From Carposina sasakii (taxonomy: Eukaryota > Arthropoda > Insecta > Lepidoptera > Carposinidae): a stretch of DNA of 64,000 nt. Under the pieces are notes generated by a model. That model saw only the letters and a list, made by a program, of their open reading frames with translations, did not search any database and was not told the origin of the DNA. Both the position numbers and the translations under genes were made by a program. The stretch is taken from the NCBI GenBank assembly GCA_014607495.2, contig CP053170.1, positions 5,456,001 to 5,520,000 of the forward strand, written 5' to 3'. Positions 47,501 to 59,500 of this stretch are shown here, piece after piece (the stretch's first letter is position 1; every line of letters starts with the position of its first letter).

Positions 47501-50500
47501 GCCGGGGGGAGGGGGGGGCTGGTATGCTAAAACTCCATGTATTTAAAAAGACAACTTTTTGTGTGTTTATTTAAATTACCTGTATTTGCTCAAGAGGTGC
47601 GATGGCGGCGGTAATTTTGTTACAATCTTCCCGGTACTGAGCCTCCATAGCCGCGTCATCCGGCGGTTGGTGTTTGGACATCTTTTCTGCAGCATAAACG
47701 TCACGTAAAGGCACGTCACATATGCGTAAATACTTTTCATGTTAGAAAAGTGCTAACCTTTCGCAAATCTATGTAGTCAAACAGGGTATTTCTCAAGCAA
47801 GACGCATTTTTAATTCAACTGTGGGCATAGAGGAATAAGATGTAGACATAGAGTGCTAATGTCATACTAACAGTTTCGATGCACCATTAGACTTTTGGTG
47901 CCTCACAATTCCAGTCATTGACACTTAGATTGCGTTACTATACGTTACAATACATTAGTAATGTAGTACATTACTATACATTACATTAATAGAATCTAAG
48001 TAGGATTGGAATCGTGAGGCACCGAAAAGTCTAATGGTGCTTCGAAACAGTTAGTATGACATTAGCACTCTATGACATCTTAATCCTCTATGCTGTGGGG
48101 CAAGCAATTTGAGAATCTTTCGACACAGTCCGTCCGATTTTATTAGTACATAGGTACTCTGATTCCAATTTAGGAAGAATCCTATATTTTAAGCACACAG
48201 GATGTGGTGGATCGGAGAATTGGGGTTATTTTAAAACAGAAATAGAACACACAGCTTTTGATCGCTTTATCTAAAAATATCTCCATTGCAAAACTTCTAT
48301 ATGAATAAGTCTATTTTCATTTCAGTATACTCCAAAACATTTTTAAACCCCCTAAAAGTAGTTTTAAAAACTTACCACTAGTGGTTGGGGTGAAATGGGG
48401 GCGCCTTAGTGTACCCCTTTCCGCCATTTCTGGGGATGAAAAGAGCTTTTAGCACGGTTTGTTTTACAAGTACTAGAGCAGTGGAGAATGGTCCCCATGG
48501 AGGAAGCACAGACAGGATATGCGATATCAATGGGAATATGCGCCCGCCAATGAAAACTACGCATAGGCAATCGTCATACTAATCTACGCCAAAAGAGTAG
48601 GAACACATTTTTAGGGTAAGTAATTTAGTCAATTTAAATTATTGTTTGGAGTCGTGTCTATATGCCACTTCCTCATTGTCCCTCTTCCATGCAGAGAGGG
48701 TCACGAGTGAATAATTATAAGCGGTGAATATAGTCGGTGCTCCAGTTGTCTCATGTTAATGTGTTCATGTATTCAAGTTATGTCTAAAGTTTAGAACGAT
48801 GGCTTTTCAATAGCGGTGAATTAACCAATTCCATAATAAAGAAAAACCAAAATTGGTTTTATACAAAAAATTATACTTAAGGTTCTTTCTTGATGATAGA
48901 GTAAAAGCCTATTCACGGAACAGAAAGCCTAAATATACAGTGTATGGACATCCTGATATCCATAAAAATCTGTCGCTGAGACCAAGCAGTCGCCATAAAA
49001 GGTTACAAATAGAGAATACTTGATATTCTTAGCAGTAATTTTACTCACCCGTCATGGTGTTTATGTCTAGAATTACTCTTCTATGATTGAGTGTGATCGA
49101 GGTTTGAGTAAGCGATTATCGATATGGGTGAATGTCTGACGAGGTAGATGTACAGTTCAGTTAGGTTTATAACATTAGACTCACCAGCTATCCTAGGGTC
49201 GGTTTCCCCTTGGACTGGGGTGGGGCGCTGCCACCAAGACTTCTTGATAACAGTGCGCAGGACGGCGTCATCAGGGCATTTGATGTTCAGGAAATTATCG
49301 AACCTAAAGGAACAATACCCATTACAAGTTACCCAAAGTGCTATATTTAACGCTTGTGTTACGAACTGAACGAAGGAATGAATTAAATTATTTATTCGAC
49401 ATAAAAGCATACACAATACTGGGTGTAAAATTTTAAATCTATACTATTATATAATATTATTAATATTATAAAGCTGAAGAGTTTGTTTGTTTGGTTGTTT
49501 GAACGCGCTAATCTCAGGAACTACTGGTCTGATTTGAAAAATTCTTTCAGTGTAAAGGTGGGTTCCTACGGTCCGTGATATTGCGGACCGACGCGCACGA
49601 GCGCGCACCACGGACCGTGGGAAACAGAGCGTCCGTGGTAATGCAGACGCGTCCGTCTCGGTGCGTCTAGATCCGTGGTGATAAATGTAGGCGGACGCGG
49701 ACCAGCTCGCACCGACACGCACCGTGGGATAGGGTCGTCCGTGGTAATTGCAGACACGTCCGTGGCGGTGCGCCCGATCCATGGCGAATGGATAGCTCCA
49801 GACGCGGTGCGCGCTCGTGCGTGCTCGTGCGGAGATGTCTGTAGGCGACCACATAAAAATTTATGTCGACGGCTGCATGGATGCAATAGCGATTGTGGTA
49901 GTATAGTAGTCTAATGGCATTTTTGAATACTCGTACACTCGCCCTTGAATACACTTCTGAATTTTTTTAGTATTTGCTTTTTATACACTTCACAACACAT
50001 TAAAATTACACATTACAACTTGCATAAGCCTTTAACAGTAATTTACCTATACAGGGTGTTTGTGACAGCCAGGCAAATATTGATATGGCGACTTCAGACT
50101 ATGATTCTGAGGCGAAAACCACAGAAAATTTTCGCAGGAAAATTCGAAATTTTTCCGGCATTTTTTACATTTTTCAGGAAAAAATTGTGTAGCTCATTTA
50201 TGTAGGCCTTAGATAATGACTTAAAACAAAATTTAACCTATGGATGATTTTCGAAAAGAAAGTCCCAAAAATTTCAAAATACTAATGAACCCCATTAGAT
50301 AGTCACAAGTGATTTATAAAACAGCAATGTACTCGTATCACACAATAACCAAATAAGCTAATTTAAATAGTCACAGGATCACCCGATACAATTCGCGCGG
50401 AAAGCAAACTTTGCGGATAATCAAATTAAAAATATTTCCTGGGAGTAATAACACTGTCGTCATAACATTGGTACTTGTTCAGTGTTTCATTCAGTATTTG

Positions 50501-53500
50501 CCTGGCTGTCACACACACCTTGTATGTGGGTGATTTTTGGTCGTCAACGTTCCCGAAAACTACGGAATCTCATCATCACGATGATTTTTCTCCATGGAAG
50601 GCATACCTGGGAAATGTCTGGTTTGCATAATATTAGGGTCCAAAGTTAAGTAAATAGACTACGGTTTTCTGCATTAATGCACATTGACGCGTGTAGCAAG
50701 ATTTTTCACGAGAAATAATTAATATCTGTCTATGAAAAAATTAGTATAAACACTGGGCACTATAAATTTCGCCCGATCAAGTAATAAAAAAAATAAAAAA
50801 AATTTACATCGTTTCCCAGCATTTTTTTGGCATAAACTTACTTAATTTGATGTATAGATTACGTACCCTTCGTTAAGGGTGGCAACGAAAAAACATCCTG
50901 TATACAGGGTGTAACAAAAAGGTTATGTTAAGCGAAAAGCTATGTAAATAGCCCACTATAGAGAACCTATCCACAAAATTTGAGATCCGAAATCACATGT
51001 TTATTTTTCCCAATAGTATGGAGAATTTTTAAATATCTCAGGAATTTTCATACAATCTTGAAAAGGAGCTTATAGTCGTGCTTCAAACTATTTCGAGTCC
51101 GCTGTACAAAGTATGTACTGTAAACAAAAAACAACTTGTCCCAAGTTGTTAATAAGGTTTTTATAGAAATATTATCCTAGTTTTCTTAGACATAAAGAAC
51201 ATAAATGAAATTGTATAAGGCGTTACAATTCGGAAGTTCAAATATTCACTATGGGTGTGCCCACCACCGGGCCCTACACCCTCCACTGACCCACTGATCT
51301 GATAATTCATAACTGCGAAAACAGGCACTTGCACTAACTACAATCGCCAGTGCTCGGGTCTGGTTTCGCGTGGCCATTGTAATTAGTGCAAGTGCCTGTT
51401 TTCGCAGTTATGAGTTATCAGATCCGAGGGTCAGTGGAGGGTGTAGGGCCCGGTGGTGGGCGCATCCATAGTGAATAAAGAACATAATCGTGCTACAAAA
51501 TAAATACAAGTATTCCATGGGTTACCGGGCGCCGATGCCTAGGTACTAAAGTATTTCAGAGAAAATAGTCCTTATTTCAATAAGGCTGCGTGTTATAATC
51601 CCGCTGGCAAAAAAAATACTTTTTTCTTTGAAAGTATTTTCTTTCAGTTAGCGCGATTAATAACCTTAATAGATATAGCCTAAGGTTTAATTTATCACTA
51701 CGATACTTGTAACGTAAAGTCTTCCACGTATTTCGGCCCAGACTGCCGACGACCACGGACGGGCACGCACCGTGGGATAGTCTCGTCCGTGGTGCGCGTT
51801 CGTCCGTAGCCGTCGGCGCGTCCGCGTCCGTCTGCATCACGGACCGTACACAATACGTTTATCGAGGAAGTCTATAGGGTATATAGCAATCCGCCCCGGC
51901 TTCGCACGGGTGCAATGCCCCCTTTCGCGGACGAAGTCGTGGGCGACCGCTAGTAAATAAATAAATATTCAGACAACTTTGTTCTTTTAATACCTCGTAT
52001 TCTTTGTAACATCACTATCATTTTTTTCTATGAAAGCACCCCTGGGAAACCACGAGTTTCCAAGATATTGAAGTCCAAAGTTACATAAATATCAGCATTT
52101 TTTTAAATAAATCCATCTGGAAACAGTTAACAAACATTTATTTTAAAGATACCATATTAATATTTTAAAATGTTAGTATTGTAGGTATTTTATCAATGTA
52201 TTCGATTGACATTTGTCAATCGAATACATTGCTTGCAATAAAAAGAGATTTTAAAAAAAATTTTCGTTTCCCAGGGTTGGTTCCATAGAAAAAATGATCG
52301 TTACGTTACAAAGAATACGAGGTATTAAAATAACAACCTTGTCTTTTTACATCCTGTATATTTGTCGATTGTAATTTTTTAACATGTTACTTTCTATACT
52401 TGTTATGGTATATCAAGCATAAGTTGATGAACGTTTCAGGGCTTTATGGCCAACAATTCTAAAGTCAGTTCTCCTTTAACTAAAGGGATTTTTCAAGTTA
52501 CTGACGGGATATACTTCGGGATAATTTTATTACATGGGCATGACAATAAATTCCAGCGGAGTGTACAGTACAACCTTTAACATAGAACAGTGGCCCTTAG
52601 ACGGTAGTTCCTTTTAAGTTCTCACATATTTATCAATATCATTGCAGTTTACATAAATACCTATATGTTATGATCCGGTGGCTTAGTGGTTATAGCGGCT
52701 GGCACGGTTTGCAATGGTCGTGGGTTCGATTCCCACTCGGGTGAAGAATTTTTTCCATTTTCTTTATTAATAATTTTATAAGAAATATCTTACGTGATCT
52801 TGTTGAAGAACACGTATTTGACGAGATGATGCCTCGTATCGCGATGCTGCATGAGGCCACATAGTGTGTAGACTCCCTCTATCTGCTGAGTGAACTTCAT
52901 GTCCTAAAAAAATAGACTAATTCAGGGACCTAAGTCACTAAATCTTAGGTTAAAATGATGTACTAGATGAGTGCATAGCGCAGCATGGCAAGACCACGGT
53001 ATTTCCGACTGGTCGAAGTGGAGGTTATTGGGGGAGGCCTATGTTCAGCAGTGGACTTCCCGTGGTTGAAAATAATGATGATGAATGATGACTAGATGAG
53101 GCTATTTGCACCTTCAAAATCTACGAAAGATGCACTTGCCAGAAGCAATCTAAATGAAAATTTTCTTCACACAAGGCTAAGTACATAAGACGCGATATTA
53201 GAGTGATTTTGCAAGAAAAAAATAAAGTGTTGTTGAACCATTTACAAGTTACATAATGCACAAATGACTTTTTTTAACTGTTCCATAGGTAGTACGAAAT
53301 TCCAGTCTGTGCTGGTTTTAAGTTACCTGTGAAACCAGGTCAAAGAGCAAGCACTCTCTAACAATGCAGTGCTCAAAGATGTCACACAGAGCAGCCTCAT
53401 CCAAGAAGGTCCAGAGCAGGTCTAGCATGCTGCACAGGCGAGGCTGGGGCTGGAGCATCATCTTGCTTGCTAAACCCACCTGTAGGAAAAGGGTATCATT

Positions 53501-56500
53501 GCCAGACCATAGCTTTTTTGGACGTCAGAGTTCCTCGGATGGTATGATTAGAAGTTGAGGTTAAAATTTAGTTAAAATTTTTTGCGACACACATACCTGA
53601 ATCTACAGGGGCCTTATAAAAAGTAACATTATTCCTCGAATCAATAGAGGTTTATCACCATCGTTTGTTCCAAAAGAAAGCAACCAACGTCGACGCCAAA
53701 CGATGTTACATGGTCTAACCACCCTGGTTACTCACAAAATTGTTCTCTTTCATATGCCGGTAAAACTCCGCCGTAGCTGTGTCAGGTTGTACGGACGGTA
53801 TCTTAGTCTTCAGGCCTATATTCGCCCTGAACCGCGGTAGTAGTTCGGAGACCACGACGTAGGACAGACGTAGGACTGTACCCAGCTCAGATATGACCAG
53901 TCGGGAGAGTGACATGAGGAACGCCTGAAATCCAGATTTCTTCCTTAGATGTTTTTATTCTTTATTGGACACAAATAATCGTTCTTCCCATTCTGTCTGT
54001 AACTTATGCTATTGGCCTACCGACGATAAATATGATGGTCACAATGTATCAAACGCACTGCCATCGGAAGCTCATGGCCATTTAATATCCTGCTAATATT
54101 ATAAACGCGAAAGTTTGTAAGTATAGATGGATGGATGTGTGTTACTCTTTCAAGTAAAAACGGCTGGAGTAATTTTATTTAAATTTGGTATGGAGTTAGC
54201 TGACACCCTGGATTAACACATAAGCTACTTTTTATCCCGGGAAAATATTTTTATCCCGGATAATTTCGACGTTTTGTTTTTTTCTGCAGTCCACGCGGAC
54301 GAAGTCACGGGCGTCCACTAGTACTAAATAAATTAGATAGGAAGATTATTGCTGGGAGTGGTGACTATAGCTGCAAATTCTCAATATACTAAAAAAGCAT
54401 TGACTTGTTTGTTACCTATTTATCATTGTTATTAATCTGAGGATCTCTGCCTACCCACCAGGAAAGAGGCGTGATTTTTATGTATGTATGATGAGAACAT
54501 AATGAATAAAAAAATTGTAAATTGTTTTATGATCAATTAATAATAGACAAGAATACAGTGGAACAATTTACTCGGATTTCCCAATATACCTTTCTTGACA
54601 TCTTCTTGAAGTCAGAACTCTGCGTATCCACTATAGCATGAGGGGAGCTCCGCGGACTGTACATGGAGTTGGAGCTGTGTATTCGGAGGGCAACCTCCTC
54701 CTCACCAGCTCTCGAAGACTCCGATTTGGCCTAAACATACATTATCATCATTTTCAGTCATGAGTAGTCCACTGCGGAACTTGGGATCCATGGCATCCAG
54801 CAGGTACCCACGACTTTGGCTAGATTCATTCAAACACCGTGGAAATTTTTTAAATATAATAGCCCTTCTTGCATTGTTGTTAAAAAATCTTGAAAATCAC
54901 TTGACTAATAAATATAAAATTTGCTAGGAAGATAGATCTAGGAGGCTACGCTAAGAAACGAAAGGAATTCTAAAGTTTACACAGACGAAGTCGTACGACG
55001 ATAAAGCCGTTCCCTTGAACTCCTTTCGATATTTCTAGGTAGCTGCTGATCGTAAAATTGTTCCATTGTCTAAGTCATTGTCTACTGCGTCTTTTTCCTT
55101 TACTTTTAATCTAAGCAAGAGCACATAAGGTCTATCGTTTGACAGAACATATGAAAAATATAAACATCTTCTGTGCGGTTGAAGTACGCCTATGTGTACT
55201 TACTTTACTACTTTTAGTGCTAAGAGTCGTTTTGAGATCATTAAAACGAAACATCTCGTCTATCAGCGAATCCAGACATTTGAACAAAAGGGCAGCGCGT
55301 GCGCACTCTTTCGCTGGCGGCGTCTGTAGAGGATTGTAGCCTTCTACTGGGTACCTACAAGATGAAATAGAAATTATTCTTACTGAATAAAAGAGGTAAT
55401 AATAAAGATATATCAATATACTGATAGCTTTATTTCCAAAAAAAAGGAAGGCAGAATACTATAGGATCACGAAAGAGATGTAGTTAATTATAGCATAGTA
55501 ATTAATTAATTAATTAGCATATAAAGATATCTTCGGCTGAGAGAACAATTTTTTTAAATATACAGGGTGATTTTTGGTCGTCAACGTTCTCGAAAACTAC
55601 TGAATCTCCTCATCATCACGTTTTTCTGCATGGAAGCATACCAGGGAAGTGTCTGGTTCCCAAGATATTAGGGTCCAAAGTTGAGTAAATAGACAGCGTT
55701 TTTCTGCATAAATGCTCATAGACGCGCGTAGCAAGATTTTTTCGCAAGAAATAATTAATATCTGTCTGTGAAAAAATTTGCATAAATACTGGACACTATA
55801 AATTTCGCGCGATCATGTAATAAAAAAAAAAAACAAAAAATTTGCATCGTTTCCCAGCATTTTTTTGGCATTAAACTTACTTTATTTGATGTATAGAGTA
55901 CGTAAAGGGTGGCAACGAAAAAACATCCTGTATAGGTCACGTGATCTTTGGTTTACCATAGGTAGGAAGCGCAACAGCTATTAATATACCAAGAGTAGGT
56001 AATGCTGATAAAAATAAATAATTATTTTGGTGCTTCAATAAGTCAATATATTTTCGACATCTAGGATGTATTGTTGTAAGCTGCCAAGGCAATATCCACG
56101 ACTTATCATATATACACTATAGAAGAAAAATATAAATTAATACATTACACAAAAGGCACGTGACCAAAGTTGGCATACAGATGCTCCTGCATGGCCAATG
56201 ACACAGCCGGAAAGTAAGCCAGGCCGGTGCCGTGGGCCACCTTGTCAAAGGCTACTCCTAGAGTCACGCCGTTTCTGAAATACATGACAGGTCATCTTAC
56301 CCTTTTCCCAAAGACGAACTATCATTTTGTAGATTCGAGGCTACTAGGTACTACTAGGTAGGTATATGGAACTCTGATCGCCTATAGATTTGTAATACTA
56401 CCTAGCTAGTATTTTATTGCAGATAATAATACAGCCTTTATCGATTTTCCATGGGATGTTTGAAATAAACGTGGCTGTACGATCTTCTTCGTGATCCAGT

Positions 56501-59500
56501 AGTTCTGGCTAGTCCAAATTGAGCAACCAACCACGTATATTGGGAATATGTTTGAAAAATCCTTGAGAAATCAAAAACTGCAAAGGCTGTAGAGGTCAAC
56601 AACTGTAGAGGTCACTTAAAAAGCCGCAGCGCTGCATAGTGCGACGATGGGTATAACATATTTAATTGTATCAGGCGTCACTATTCGGAAGTTCAAATTT
56701 TCAATCGAGGGTTCGCCCACCACCGGGCCCTACACCCTCTGCTGACCCTCGGATCTGCTGACTCATGGTCACGAACACAAGACACTACAGTCGTAACTAG
56801 AAGCCAGATTCAAGCACCTAGCATGCAACCATAACTATTCGGCCAAGTAATCTGCACATCACCATGGAAATAAAATTCACCTGTAATACTCCAAAGTCCC
56901 CTTATCCAGATCAATACAGGACCCTATGACGTCACCAGGCAGCCAAGTCTGGCCGTACGGGGATGTAGCCACATTCCACTTGCGTACTCGCCCTCCGTCG
57001 TAGGCGTACGAGTGGGCTGTGTCCCCCACTCCTGTGTCCATTGAGAAGGTGCATGATGAGGTACACCAGCCGACCTGAGGAGGGGGTCCAAATATATTTT
57101 TTGCACCAACTATTAGTTGCACCTTTAAAACGTTATTATTATGCATGTAAGGTGCAGTTCGATCTCCACATAGGCAGATAGTATTGCTATTACTCTAAAT
57201 ACTTTTTCAAATGTCGATTGGTTGTTTCTTTGATATTTGGTAATTACCTAACCTGCTCAGACAAACAAAAGAAACTCATGAGTTTTGAAGAGAGTAAGTT
57301 TTATATAGGTGTGTATCTTATATTTACTGTTCAGAGGAAAGGAAGTTAAATATGCGGAAAAATACCAATTGCTTTCAGGCATAAATATCCAGTAAATTCC
57401 TTTACATTTCTCAAACTGAACAGTACATCATCAAAATCACGTAACTTCATAAATATTTAACTGTCAAATTCGCGAATTTTCTACGCATTCACAGCAAATT
57501 ATGGCGTCTTACAAAAAAGAATAAACACAATAACGTCTCGGGAATATAACCTTGTTATAAAGTCCGTGTTCACCATAAAGTAAGTACAAAGAAGATGTGA
57601 CTTAACCAGATTTTCTCATGAAAAATGACGTCATCATTGCGCCTGTGACAGTCGAGAGCATTAAACTATGGTTGGAGAACGTTACCCAGTGATTGGTACA
57701 CACTGCGCTGCATAGTCCACAATGGCAGTCACAGCCCTTTAATTCTATATTGAGGGATCGCCCGCCACCGGGCCCTATACCCTCCGCTGACCCTCGGATC
57801 TGCCTACTCATGATCACGAACACAAGACACTACAGTCGCAACGAGAAGCCAGATCCAAGCACCTAGCATGCAACCATAAATACATAGCTGCTAATCCGAA
57901 AACCAATTAAAATTTTAATCGACATATGTTTCGCCAACACCCGTGGCATCATCAGGATTACTTTTCCATGTTAGTTTAGTTTAGTTTGAGTTAGTTGGTT
58001 CGGTAGATAGAAGGGTATAGGGCCCGGTGGCGGGCGATCCCTCAATAGAGATTTGAACTTCCGAATAGTGACTCCTGATACAATTCAACCTTTAATTCTA
58101 GTTTATAGGCGTACAAAACTTAACCTTGCGATCTTCGCTATCGCTTGTTACAAAGGGAAAATTGTTTGATTAGTAATTTAAGCTTACTATTAGTTGAATA
58201 AATCTGTAATCTGTATCAATAAAACAATTTGGCCTAAGCCCCGTTTACATTGTTCGTATCTCCCGTTTGTCCCACCTTAATGTAGTTCACGTCTCAAAGG
58301 ATGGAGACAATCCTATAGCGCCGGAATGCTAATCAGGAGATTTGGATTCAGGCGACGGATGTGTACATAATGTACATTGTACATTTTATTTGTCGACGAA
58401 TGTGAGCTCAATCGAAAGATTTTGGGACGGATTCGCTTAGGACAATAGCAGAATACCATTGTATTCTGCTATTGCTTTTTAAAATTACCATGTTGTATGT
58501 GATGTTAATATTAACATAATAAATGTTTAGTAGGAGATATATTATAGCTGCCAATATTGCAGTTATTTGCTCTTTAATAACGGAAAATAAAAGAAGACCG
58601 ACGGAAATTCTTTTAATACATGTAACCTAGATAGATCTATCTGAAATAGATCTTGGTAAGTAAGCTATAAAAAAATTTCAATGTCAAAAATTTGTTCAGA
58701 GACGAAGAATGTTATGCCTTTTTTACTGTCATTTTGTTTAGCGACTTTTGAAAAGTGACGGTCACCTTACTTATGGCCTTTTATAATAATCTTTTAATTC
58801 TGGCACTTGCCATGTTGAGCGATTTAGATATAATACAATGTATAGCGATTTTGATAATTTAAAAGTGGTCATCAACTTTTGATGCTGACTGTACATGCAT
58901 TTCTTTTTTTAACTTGTAGGTAATTTTTATTTTTTGTGTGTGTACAATAAAAAATAAGAATAATATTCTAAGGACATATTTTTCGAAGTCTGTTTTTAAG
59001 ACTCACTGACTCATAATTTACTTTTTATCTTCGGAAAACGTCAGATCCTACCTGCATTATGCCCTTAGTGCCCAGCTGCACCTCGTACATCCATTTGCCG
59101 GCGTACACGCACGCCGTAGCTCTGATGGTGGCAAAGCTGGACAGACCCTGGACGCTCACTCGCTCGTCACCAACGAGGACCAGTCTACCAGTTCCTGAAG
59201 ATCAAGAAGAATAGATAGCTAACGGTCAGGAAGTAAGTGACTGTTTTGTAAGATAGCGTTGAGACGTTGCTTGAGATACGAGTAGACATATGTAATTTCA
59301 AATTAGACATTTACCAAAAAATATTGGCAACATGAGTTTCGAAACCATATTGCACTGTCCCCATAAATAAAATTCGATAAGAGCAGGAAGAAGATGATGA
59401 ACCAAAAAGATTTAAAATATTATGAACATACTTAAGTTAGTGTATTCATTGAGATAAATTATACTTACCAGTAGACGCATCAAACACTACAATTTTAGGA

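Noticed and set aside
49053..49085. Small extra RNF123 exon next to a CTCAC donor-like site
   Set aside because: Exons 12 and 13 already join in frame (phase 1) and no coding similarity was seen.
49447..49954. Several overlapping Arg/His-rich ORFs
   Set aside because: They arise from the GC-rich CGTCCGTGG repeat, which lacks stops in several frames.
52673..52746. Functional tRNA gene
   Set aside because: A and B boxes and a T-stem are present, but the acceptor and anticodon stems do not pair.
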